Shown here piece after piece: positions 32,700 through 42,674 of a stretch of 64,000 nucleotides of DNA. Under the pieces are notes generated by a model. That model searched no databases, had not been told where the DNA came from, and saw only the letters and a list, made by a program, of their open reading frames with translations. The stretch comes from Thereva unica (lineage: Eukaryota; Arthropoda; Insecta; Diptera; Therevidae): NCBI GenBank assembly GCA_949987705.1, contig OX465283.1, positions 161,029,850 through 161,093,849 on the forward strand. Direction: 5' to 3'. Positions within the stretch are counted from its first letter, which is position 1. The number at the start of each line of letters is the position of its first letter. The translations under genes were made by a program, and so were the position numbers.

Positions 32700-34030
32700 A
32701 GGAGTCATTTGGCATGTTAGCAGTGGTATGTTCTTCTTTGATCTGTTAGCTGGCGGTCCGAGCGGGACGTCCACGCAACGGATACGCTGCTATCGGTGTC
32801 GCTGTCTCGAACTCCATGATTGGTTTCCATTCTTGACGATTTTTGGTGACGTCTCGAGCCTCGATAATTGATTCTTTACGTCGCGCTCAACATTCTTTAA
32901 CTAGGTTTTTTTTGGTGCCGAACGCTGAATTCTCCAGTCCACCGAAGTGCCTGGTCGATACGGCTGTAAACCTGGTCTGTTGGTCGATACGGCTGTAAAC
33001 ATCGGCCTTCCACAGTCCGTTGTGAGCACTTTGGTCTTTTCCACATTTATTTTTAACCCGTGTGACCGGGTGATGCGGGAAATGTCGTATAAGATGTCCG
33101 TTGCTTCGGCATCCGCCGGCGAAGATGGTGTTATCCTAGGTGAACATCAAGTCGGTTGCGAAGTTGTCGTCGTATCGAACTTCGCGTCGTATAGAATGCT
33201 TCACTCATAATCGCGTCGATCACAACGTTGAAGAGAAGTGGCGAAGCGACGACTCCTTGTCGGACACCTGCTTGAATCGAGAATTCCTCGGATACATCGC
33301 TTCGAATGCGAACGCTATTGGTTGAGCCATCGTACGACGCTTGCAGAAGCTGGATGATTTTTAGTTGTACCTGTTCGGTTTCAAAGGCTTTCCACAAGCG
33401 GTTCCAATTGATGCATTCGAAACCGGATTTGACATAGATGAAACGACGACAGTTTGTTTGCCGCAACCAATTCTTTCTTCCATTAGCTGACGGAGAGCAA
33501 ATATTTGATCCATACATCCTCGATTTGGTCTAAATCCAGCTTGTTCTTTCCGGCTCGTTTGTTCTTGATGTTTCTGTAGCCTCGATTGTATAATTTTCGT
33601 GAATACTTTGCCAAACGATCGAAAGGAGGCTAATACCGCGATAATTCTTGAATTCCCGACTGTCGCCTTTCTTCAAAATTGGCACAACGATCGCTTTATT
33701 CCACGCCGACGGGACACGATTACAATGCTACATATGTGTTATGAGGACGTTGTTGTAATAAGACATCACCTCCGAATTTGATCATTTCGGTCATTTTAAT
33801 TTTTCAGCGATTTTATTGCCGTCTTTGCCTCGATAATTGTCGGTTCGGTATCGAGAAACTGATTCGTCGGCTGTTCGATAATGATTCGGGTGCTGGAACT
33901 TGTGGCGGATCGTGACTGTACAACTGGTGGAAGAATTCTCTCCACCGCTACAGGCGCCTATGGAGTGAGGTCACGAAAGTTCCATCCGATTTTTTGATGT
34001 TGTCCTTTGTTGATGTTGATTTGCGCGCGC
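32700..34030 (-). mobile_element. RTE-like LINE ORF2 relic, copy B
   Basis: The minus frame 33517-33131 reads KSGFECINWNRLWKAFETEQ, IIQLLQASYDGSTNSVRIRS and EFSIQAGVRQGVVASPLLFN (RT blocks with the family QGxxxSPLLFN motif). Upstream pieces at 33540-34020 match the 5.4-6.9 kb copy (NDNI..., EPTIIEAKTAIKSLKN-like). A 32-bp tandem duplication (GGTCGATACGGCTGTAAAC, twice) sits at 32952-33005. Confidence 0.75.
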
Positions 34031-34039
34031 CTAACCGCC

Positions 34040-35255
34040 GGATTGTCTGATACAACGTCCGGTAGGTAAGGTTAGATATGGTTGAGCTATTGGTGTTAAG
34101 CTAATGCACTTAGGCCAAAAAGGATAGGCTCATTGTGATTTCATAGTGATCCCACGTTAAACCTGATGATTAAAGTGTCGTTTCTTCGCTAAACCACCTC
34201 GAGGATATATAATGAGTTTTCCCAATCTTCGAGGTTTCCGCAAGCGTACTGAGAAATAGTTTACCAAATGTAGTTCGTCCCCTGCTTGGGCCTGGGCAGT
34301 CTGCCTGGCAGACAGAGGGGATGTTGTACACTTTCCTCTTCGTCCGGATACTTTTACAGCTTCTGCAAAACTACTATAGCTGAGAAGTCTTGTCTCCCGA
34401 GACTCAGTAATGAAGTGGTCTGTCTCAGATCGTAATAGGGCCAAATCATTTTGGGCGAGGTGCTTGTTGCATTGGGTGCTGTTTAAATCGGAGATTAAAG
34501 CCGACGTTAAGAACATCTTCCAAAGTTGGACGTTTGATGGGAGAAAGCATCGTATGGCCGTTGCTCGAACTTCGAGTGTCCAATGTCAAGCGTCCAAGGT
34601 TTGTATTTAGACACGTTCGAGCTGTTGTCGGTGCTGACTCGCTCAATCGTTGGAAGCCAACAGAGCGTACGGCTTTCAGAGTCGTCTGACTATCTCAGAA
34701 GATGTAGACAGTCCGATTCTTATCGCCTTGCTGGTTGATTAGTCGAACAGATTCATGTATGGCTAGAACCTCCGCTTGGTATACACTGCAGTGATCGGGT
34801 AATCGAAAGGAGACTAATTCTAAGCTTCGTGGAAATGACTCCTTCTCCTACTTGACCTTCAAACTTAAAGTCATTGTAAAGAAGTTTATGGCATCCTGCA
34901 AACTGTGTGGTGTATTTCTCCATTTAAGACGTGAAGGGATGTGGACTCCGTAGTTCCTCGTGAAGATAATCTCGGGTATGCAAAAGTTGGCTTTGGAGAG
35001 GTATGATAACAGAGTTCAGCACCTTCGTGTGCCATCCCCTGATTCCGGTCCCAAAACCAGGGAGTGTGTGTTAAAGGTGCGGTTTTATACCTCGTGAAGA
35101 GGACTACTTCCATTTTCTGTAGAAGTAGACAAAGCAGAGGCTTAGCCAAATGTGAGGCACGTTTGTTGAGTACCATAGGCAGAATATTGTCTGGATCAAT
35201 CGATTTATTAACGTCGAGCTCTGAGACATTTATACCTTATAAAATTATTGTTTTC
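34040..35255 (-). mobile_element. LOA/R1-like LINE RNase H to C-terminus relic
   Basis: Minus-strand reading has AEVLAIHESVRLI and GDKNRTVYIF-stop-DSQTTLKAV (RNase H), then GFQRLSESAPTTARTCL (34646 downward) and later GRRGKCTTSPLSARQTAQAQ. Earlier frames at 35176-34886 give the region before RNase H. Disrupted by stops; it ends about 40 nt before gukh exon 2. Confidence 0.6.
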
Positions 35256-35296
35256 TTTAAATTTATTAATCTTTTAATTTTTTTTTAATTTTTCAG

Positions 35297-35550
35297 CTGA
35301 AAGTGATTTAGAAACTTTTGTACAAATTAAAAATCACTATGAATCCAATCGTGCTATTGATACGGAAATATTTTCTTCCAAAACGCGTTCAAGGAATGTT
35401 CAGATACTCTACGAAGCAGCAGGCAGCAGTCCGCTATCTTATTTTAAAGATTTTAGTGAGGCATATGAAGCGGAAAGTATTGTAGAAGAGTTTCCAAGCA
35501 AAGTACGAGAACAGAAAACTAAAATAGACGCGGAAATAGAGATCCGTTTG
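35297..35550 (+). CDS. gukh: gukh exon 2
   Basis: Acceptor TTTTTCAG, phase 1 in, phase 0 out at TTG|GTAAGT. Encodes (P)ESDLETFVQIKNHYESNRA, then SRNVQILYEAAGSSPLSYFK and SKVREQKTKIDAEIEIRL. The start corresponds to the VPxSxLxxxxKxxYxS segment that follows the helical domain in NHS proteins. No ATG of its own, so it would be missed by ORF-based annotation. Confidence 0.85.
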
Positions 35551-35672
35551 GTAAGTAGACAATGTTCATTCATTTACATGATCTTAAAGAAATTTTATCA
35601 AAATCGGTCCAGCCGTTAATTTATGGACTGCTATGTGAATACTTTAAATTGACTAATTATATTATTTTTCAG

Positions 35673-35932
35673 CCCGAGGGAATAGAAACCTTGCGCAAAT
35701 GGACATCCTTAGAAGCTCTGGGTGATATAACAGTTACACCTGATTGTACAAATCGTGTTGCAAACAGTCGATTTGAAAACGATTCAAAGTTATGCAATAC
35801 AATTACAGACACAATAGATGCGGCGGCAGATTTTTCGATGCAGTCGCAAAGTGTATCTATCGCTGAAAACGACTTGGCATTAGATCATCGATTACCTTCA
35901 CCAGAAGAACAATGTTGCATTATAGCTTTAAA
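35673..35932 (+). CDS. gukh: gukh exon 3
   Basis: Acceptor TTTTTCAG, phase 0 in, phase 2 out at TTA-AA|GTATGT. Encodes PEGIETLRKWTSLEALGDIT ... ALDHRLPSPEEQCCIIALK. The LPSPEE(Q/K) motif precedes the conserved DITG-type block of NHS proteins, which continues in exon 4. Confidence 0.85.
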
Positions 35933-35952
35933 GTATGTTTTTTTGTTGGAAG

Positions 35953-36140
35953 TGTCTTATCGGACGCAGAGTCGACGACAGAGTTGACGATAGTCGACCG
36001 AGTTGACGACAGAGTCGACCGAGTTGACGAAAGAACCAGAGAGAGAGAGTTGGCTGATTCTTTCGTCAACTCGGTCGACTCTGTCTTCAACTCGGTCGAC
36101 TCTCGTCAACTCTATCGTCGACTCTGCGTCCGATAAGACA
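35953..36140. mobile_element. Long hairpin element inside gukh intron 3
   Basis: Left arm starts TGTCTTATCGGACGCAGAGT, right arm ends ACTCTGCGTCCGATAAGACA. Arms are about 83 nt, nearly perfectly complementary, with a loop of about 22 nt containing GAGAGAGAGAG. The arms are built from GAGTTGACGA and GTCGACCGAG subrepeats. Intron 3 is 274 nt, so most of it is this hairpin. No target duplication found. Confidence 0.8.
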
Positions 36141-36206
36141 TTTCCTTTTTTTGTTTTTTTTTTTTTAATTCACAGATATTTTCTAATCAATATTTCTCCT
36201 ATGTAG

Positions 36207-36428
36207 ATTTCCAGCAGAGATCATCACTGTCGATATCTCTGGAAAAAGATTTGAAAGAATGTGCCTAGCGAGAAAATCTATAATTAATAATACAAATGTT
36301 CCTGAACAGGAATCTTGTGATGATGCTCAAGCCGTAAGGCATAGATCTAAGTCGCGACGTCCTCGTGGAAAGAGAAGAAATACAATTGCTGGAATTGATA
36401 AGAAGGAAATTGAAGAAGCGGCAATTGG
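36207..36428 (+). CDS. gukh: gukh exon 4 (conserved NHS DxTG-RRS block)
   Basis: Acceptor ATGTAG, phase 2 in, phase 2 out at ATT-GG|GTAAGA. Encodes FPAEIITVDISGKRFERMCL, ARKSIINNTN and KRRNTIAGIDKKEIEEAAIG. This matches the NHS signature of IDVTGxxFxR, (R)xSLINT and KRRxTIxGxPxxIxxEL closely. It has a highly basic stretch (RHRSKSRRPRGKRR). No ATG in frame of its own beyond an internal Met. Confidence 0.88.
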
Positions 36429-36779
36429 GTAAGAATTGAATTTTTTTTATTGTATTCTAAATTGCTTGAATTGACAGATTTGTATTGCTAAAATCTTCAC
36501 TGGAGAGCATGCTAACGTGTTGTTACTAGGAGAATATTTTTATTTTACCAAAAATGTTATGTTTATAATTAAATGTTTTGCTCGATTTTTTTATAATTGC
36601 ATGGAAATGATTTTTTTTTTACAGATTTCAACCTAGAATTAGCTGAACTTCCTGTATATAAATCTATTAAATCCTGATGTATTTTAATTAAAGCTCCTTA
36701 CTTGCAGATTTAGGGCTGCAAACATCAACCAAGAAATCAAGGAATCAAGAAATTGAGAATTTTCAGGTTCTGGAACCAT

Positions 36780-37026
36780 CTCAAAACTAAGGTTTTGCAA
36801 TGCAACGGCGTTTAACCTCACACAATCTCTGTTGGAGCTCCCCACGCACCGTTTCATAAACCGCTCTTTTCCTAATCTTTATAAAGGACCTGCTGTCGGT
36901 CCCACCCAACCCAATTCACTGCTACGCTGATGACAGTATTTTGTGCACAACAAGCGCGGGCCAGACTTTATCTCTACGATCCTGGACTTCTATTCAACTC
37001 AATCAACACAGCCATTGAACACATTT
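36780..37026 (+). mobile_element. Jockey-like LINE RT core fragment
   Basis: Reads TALFLIFIKDLLSVPPNPIH then CYADDSILCTT, carrying the YADD active site. Cut off at 37027 by a MITE. Confidence 0.65.
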
Positions 37027-37449
37027 ACCCCGTTCATGACTAGGTTCAACCTAGGTTCGACCCAGTCATAAACGGGGGTCGAGTTGAAACTGGGCCCAAT
37101 CAACTCAACTTAGCTCTCCTAACCGGGTCAAGTTGATATTTCGCCTCAATATACGCGAGTTGATTTGAAATTGGGTTGAAGTAACTTTTTTTTGTTAACC
37201 ATCCGTGAAGTCAGCTTTCAGCGTAGCTTGCGCGGGAATATAAAATTATTTCGTTCTGATAACCTTCCATGTTTTTAAAATATTTTTACGTATCTCTAAA
37301 TCAGAATTTCACACAACAATTTTAAGTTATGTTTTGATGTGCGTTCAACTCTGTTTCTACCCAAAGTGAACTCAACTTGACATCATATACCGTGGTCGAA
37401 ATTTCAACTCAACCTCGACTCAACTTTTCAATCTAATCATAAACGGGGT
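37027..37449. mobile_element. MITE-like element with ACCCCGTT termini, 423 bp
   Basis: Left ACCCCGTTCATGACTAGG and right CTAATCATAAACGGGGT are inverted. An internal CATAAACGGGG repeats near the left end (about 37068). The interior is GTTGAA/TTCAAC-rich and palindromic. Lies at the break of the neighbouring LINE RT. Confidence 0.6.
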
Positions 37450-37639
37450 AATTTTCGATTAAAGCCGAGTTGAATTCAATCATTAAGAGGAGTCATCTAC
37501 AACAAAAATTTATGCATGGGGTTTATCTGCTTCTTCCCTTGACCTTATGAGAAACTGAGCACTCGTAACTTCCACCTGTTGCGGGTTTATGGGGGTTAAA
37601 GGTTTAAACTTTAGTTGTGGTCATTCCATCGCGTCTTTG
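37450..37639. other. gukh intron 4, no feature seen
   Basis: Short intronic stretch between MITE and LINE relic. Confidence 0.3.
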
Positions 37640-38130
37640 GTTAAGGGATGTGTGATGTGTCGGCCCTTAGTTCAACATGATCCTCTAGCACGGATGGATA
37701 GGTGTACTTTTATTTGAAATAAGACAGTGCATGTTTCTGGTGCGGTTGAATTGGACACGATTCTTGTTTTCCCAACATAAAATGAGTTCAATGTCTTTAT
37801 TTATAGAGTTGAACATTAGTTCGCGGTCATCAAGATAGGATTTGGGGCACGTGTTTGTCTTGCATTGTCAAAGTCGAAAGAGTAACGTAGGGAGGTGTCT
37901 TCAGCGAAACTGAGAAGTGGTTTGAAGGGGATTGAAAGGATCATCATAAAGATCATTTATAAAGATAAGAGCGGGTGATAAAATTGACCCCTGCGGAACC
38001 CCTACTTTGATTGAACGGTCAGAAAGGAAACTTGCAATCCACTTCTGTAGAAGAGAGTTGACATCCCCATATCGTTGTTTTGTGGCGTGCCCGTCAATAA
38101 CTCGAGGTTTCTTTTTAAGAGATTGGCAAC
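37640..38130 (-). mobile_element. Jockey-like LINE RT fragment
   Basis: Minus strand: LLQKWIASFLSDRSIKVGVP then QGSILSPALIFINDL, a degraded FAEDTSLRYSFDFDNARQTR (active site FAED in place of FADD), and further thumb sequence ending in VHLSIRA. Confidence 0.7.
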
Positions 38131-38344
38131 AATTATGGGTTTATCTACTTTTGCGGTCGTAAAATCTTAGTTTAAACTTCTAAGGCGGTGGTTTTTGGTG
38201 GGAAACCTAGATGTTTGGCGATTATTTCTAACTTTTTTTGGAAAGCCCTGGAATGGCGGAGCTCTCGGCAGCAGTGTGAAAGAGAAATTACATATGCGGC
38301 AGCTGTCGTCGCCACCTTTGCTGGCGGTTTTTTTAGTTTTTTAG

Positions 38345-38791
38345 GGGGCCTCGGTAGTCTAGAGGTAAGGCGCCTGACTGCTATCCCCAGAGGTCCCGGG
38401 TTCGAATCCCGGCGGTGCCACGGTCCTTCGCCTTTCCCACCTAACTTTCCTTCTTTCTTCTTCCCTCTTTACATTCCTGATTCCCCTGTCATAGCCTTCG
38501 CTCCACTCCACCAAGCGCATGCCATTGGTTGGTTGATGAGATTCAACTCGTTTCAGGAGGCATAACACTCCAGCGAGTTGTTCTTGACGCCCCGATGTCA
38601 GAGTCGCGAAATGGTTGTGAGTAGGTGGAATAAAATATCGCGGCTAGGTTGTGACAGTTACTTCCTTCTCTTCTATCTATCTTCCGGCTAGAGCTGCTGT
38701 TCGACATTCACTCTATACGAAAAATAGATTGTCGACAAGTACAAAGGGACTTTCCCTAAGCCTCTAGTCTGTCACATAAAAAAAAAAAAAA
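38345..38791 (+). mobile_element. tRNA-derived SINE, copy 2
   Basis: Head GGCCTCGGTAGTCTAGAGGT with AAGGCGCCTGACT, B box GGGTTCGAATCCCGG and GGTGCCA. The body matches 30076-30475, but has about 50 nt extra around 38595-38660. The end GCCTCTAGTCTGTCACATAA is followed by an A tract. Target duplications are not obvious. Confidence 0.88.
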
Positions 38792-39419
38792 TTGCCTGGA
38801 GGGTTTCTGTTTCGACCGTTTTACACAAAATCTTAATGAAACTCTCTTCTTCTGGTGCTGCTTCTAGATCTCCCTGTAATTCTCGCTCTAAGTTATGTCG
38901 TTTTTGTCCTCAGTTGAAAGTATTTAATTTTTCTAAGCGCGAAGGAAATGGATCCCACAGTTAGAGCTCCGGTGGCAGCCTCTGTAATTTTTTCTGATCC
39001 TATCCGTATCGTCGATTGGAGCTTTTGCTAATGCAAACTGTTATTAACGCTGTAAAGATCAGAGTTCTGGATCGTTTACGTAGAATGGTTGAACTTTCAC
39101 TCCTTCACTTGCTATTTCTGTCTCTTTATTGTCTTTCTGTTTTATGTTCATTCCTTTGTATTGTGTGGTGTATTGTTATTTATTAAATTTTTTAATTACG
39201 TTTGTGTAACATTATTTTATATAACAATAAATTTGTAGCTGAGGAGAAACTAAACAGTTGTACAGCACCAATTCTCTCATAAGTTTTGTTGTAAGCTTTG
39301 GATTATTAATTTTATTCTAAGGTCCAACGAGATTACAGACCTAATCTCTGCACGCTTGGCCTTAAATTGTTTGTTCGTATTGCTTTTCATTTTAAACTGA
39401 ATGATAACAATATTCCAGT

Positions 39420-39720
39420 TCCGCGGCCGAAAGTCAACACCCAACCATCACTGAACCTTCGCTGTGTTTCATCGCGGAAGTAAGATTTGCCGAAGAAGCT
39501 CGCTGTTTGGTTGACGTCCATACCTTACCCTTGTGTCTTCGACCAAATATCTAGAACTTGCGTACGTCGGTAAAAAGCACATTTTTCGAAATATTTTGGA
39601 AAGCGTTAAATGGATTTTTGGCGAAGTTAAGGCGGTTTTTAACAGAAGTTTGTATTGCTGATGCCGTTATTTCCTTTCCGCATTCTTGAGTAATCTCTTT
39701 TGCTATTTGGACTTAATTAT
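39420..39720 (-). mobile_element. Tc1-like transposase fragment
   Basis: Minus reading RHKGKVWTSTKQRASSANLT then AMKHSEGSVMVGC, resembling the VWR...NLxPTVKHGGGSVMVWG segment of Tc1 transposases. Degenerate. Confidence 0.5.
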
Positions 39721-41261
39721 TTTTTAAATATTAACGTCGATCTGAAAATATGCAAGATTTTCAGATGTACATACTCTTTTTTACTGTTTATGTGCTGCAC
39801 TTTTCACTTTTCATAACACAGATCGAGTTTTAATTGCAATTTGGTACAGAAACCGCGATAAATTTAGAATTTTGAACAACATTTTCCTGAAATGGCGACT
39901 AGGTTTTAATTTTTGTCGTTCACCAAATATGTTTTTTGTTCGAATCTATTAAACTGAAGGGTTTCTGTGTGAATGTTTAGTGATATGCATGATATACTTA
40001 TACATAACTCTTTATATTTGCATTTATAAAGAATAAAAATTTAAATAACAATTTTCAATGAGACAAATGAATTGCGACAAGAACTATTCTTTCGGAAATA
40101 TTACGCCCCCTGGGTGCCCACTATTTCACAATGCCTTCTTGTTACTATATGTGCAACGTTGTCACAATCCCTATCCACGTTTTTTTACATTTAAGTAAGT
40201 TATATTTATAATCTTTAGGAATAACTTCATTCTTCATTTCGAAAGGTAGGTTGTTCCCATATACTGACTGGAGCAATAAAGACTTTACATTCAAAATTAT
40301 TTTTTTACTTTTTAGATAATTTAAGATAAAAGCGTATTTTTTAGTTTTTTTAAAACTATATATTTTTTTTGTAATATTAATTCTCATTCTGTTTTTGTAC
40401 ATTCAATTTTAGACCTGCTGCCAATGCACACAATTCTCAACTTTCGGCTTTTCTTTGCATGTTAAATGAGCTAGAAGCGCGCTATCTTGCTGGAGCTAAA
40501 AGTACGATAGAGGTGCATATTCAAGAGTCTTTCTACCATTTCCCGTTGGATTTCTCTTATTTCTGTGCCTTATTTTGTGAAGTACAGTAATGAAGAGTAA
40601 TGGAGAAGGGGGGGGGGGGCAACAGTGTTTCACTGCAGTTGTTGTTGTTATTGGATCACTTAATTGTAAATTATGAAGAATTAGTACTTCTGCTTCATCC
40701 TATAGCTCACGATCATTTAAATTAATTTTGCTCTTCTGTCGAATGCTCGCGCGAACACTACGAAGGTTATGTATAAAGGCGAACTCCTTCTGGGCCTTCT
40801 GTTTTCTTATTTTTGAGTTTTATCATTCCTTCTCAGCCTTGGTGTATCTAATCCATCCAGGTCTATATAATGTAATATAATTTTATATGATAGTTCCTAA
40901 ATCATGAGTCCTGTAACTTTGCTGAGGACTTTGCAGTAAAACCTGACTGCTCTAAGCAAATTCCATAACAAAGAAGAACTTTCCGAGAAGAGGGTATCAA
41001 CCTTTCTCCCAATCTTGTACCACCGGTCCCCGATTATTGGATTGTCCAGTAATATCTCTATACCTCAGTTTGCAGATTTTACTAGGGATTGGTTCATTAA
41101 CTATTGCCCTAAACGCTCCTCTTTTTTCCGAGCTTGGGAACGGTAGAATGTTCTTGCGGAGCTATATGAATGGTAATATATAATATGAATTGTAAACTAT
41201 CTATTGTGACTGATTATTGAAGTCTTGTTCTAGATTGAGACTATTATGGGTTTCAGTTTGT
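39721..41261. other. gukh intron 4, unassigned, with a G tract
   Basis: Mostly AT-rich intron; a run of 13 or so G at about 40606-40618 is the only marked feature. Around 40460-41160 there may be more LINE debris (for example SFFSELGNGRMFLRSYM), but it is too poor to assign. Confidence 0.35.
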
Positions 41262-42076
41262 CTACCTCATTGCGGGGGAGTCTGCCAATCTCCTCCGGGG
41301 ACTGACTGTAAATGTCAATGCGAAGGTCTTGCATTTCCAAGGGCGTTTTCTAGTCTTTCTCACTTTTTTCCTCTTTAGGGCAGTTTGGGGGTTTGGACAA
41401 TTCGTTTTTGGATTCCCGATATCGCTCTTGGAACTCCATAGTCTTCTTTTTCGCCTGCGAGCGATTCCTTTCTTTGCGTCTTTGCATACCTTCTTTAATG
41501 ATGGACTTGTTGGTAAAGTTTGAGTGGACGTCTCTATCATCTCGCTTGGGAAAATTAGCTCCTGGGATAACGTATTTTCACCGCAGAAGAGCGAAAGCGC
41601 TTCCAACCCAGTACATTCCCTTGCATTTTTATGCCTTCTGCCCCATGGGTTATGGCGACTCCTGTCTTCCGTCAACCTTGCCACCATTGCCAAGTATTCC
41701 TCCAACATGAAACTAGGCGCCGCATAGTAGATAAATACAACTTCTATCCTTCCCGCGCGATTCTTCGTCCTGTCCTTGAAGCTAGTGCAATTCTTTTCTA
41801 CGTCCCTCTCGGCGATTGTAGCATCTTCTTAGAGCTGTCTTCTCTTTTATTCGTCAGACAACCCACCCTATGCAGACCTCGTTCAGGTCCCCTATCTCGA
41901 TCGTTCTGGTTGATGCTTGCTCCCACCCACCACCTTTCTTGACCTTCTGCTGGAGGTTCACCGCTTTCAGTTCTACCAGAAGATGTCCTGCTTCGTCCCC
42001 AAGGCCTGCTAAGGAAGTGTTCGATCTTCATTCTTCGTTATGGGTGCATTGGATTTATCTGAAGGCCATAGAATAA
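41262..42076 (-). mobile_element. Probable LINE ORF1 (gag-like) relic
   Basis: Minus frames 42031-41798 and 41708-41262 include SGRTESGEPPAEGQERWWVG, VEEYLAMVARLTEDRSR-like sequence, SPSLKKVCKDAKKGIARRRK and ALKRKKVRKTRKRPWKCKT. The highly basic, Ser/Pro-rich composition fits ORF1 of LOA/R1-like LINEs. No zinc knuckle remains. Confidence 0.4.
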
Positions 42077-42674
42077 GGCCCATTTTACACGATGAAACAC
42101 GCAATTAAAGTTTCCTGCAAGCTTGTTTATTTTAATTTTAATTAAATTTTTAATTTCTAATTTATTTTAGTAGCATGTCAGCATATTACAAACCATGAAC
42201 TAAGATCTGTAATCCAAGTTCAGTTATATCAACAGATAATCGACAGGTTTCATGCGATCTAAACGTTGTGCAATAAGACATCTAATAAAATCAAATAGCC
42301 TCGTAGATTTAATTTTCATGTTCAACACGAAGTTTGCACAAATATTTTAAAAATTAATAGGTTATCCTGTTTCTACACAGACCCAAATCCTCATTCGCAT
42401 CCATATATCTATATAATGATTCTAAATTCCAAATTCAAATTAAATTGGAAGTCTTATGAATTGGCATACATAAAATTTTAGTGAAAAAAGAAGTAGAAGC
42501 TTCTGCTAATATGTTTTGATATATCAATGCAATCCTAATAGTTCCCTGAAAGTAATATACACATTTAAAAAAGCATTTAGAAACATTTCTGTCAGTTCAA
42601 GTAGCAAAAACATATACTATACCTGTCTGTAGTAACAAAATAATACTTAAAAAAATATTTTTCAATTGTAATAG
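42077..42674. other. gukh intron 4, last part, no feature seen
   Basis: AT-rich intron ending in a long T/A stretch and the acceptor TGTAATAG. Confidence 0.4.

Noticed and set aside
36000..36140. CRISPR-like or satellite array suggested by repeated GTCGAC/GAGTTGAC units
   Set aside because: The units are arranged as two mirror-image arms of one hairpin, with no constant repeat plus variable spacer pattern.
35912..36206. Plus frames with VDRVDDRVDRVDERTRERE repeats
   Set aside because: They are translations of the palindromic intron element, not protein repeats.
41329..42076. Plus-strand frames at 41329-41710 and 41631-42076
   Set aside because: These are antisense shadows of a basic, gag-like minus-strand frame and show no domain.
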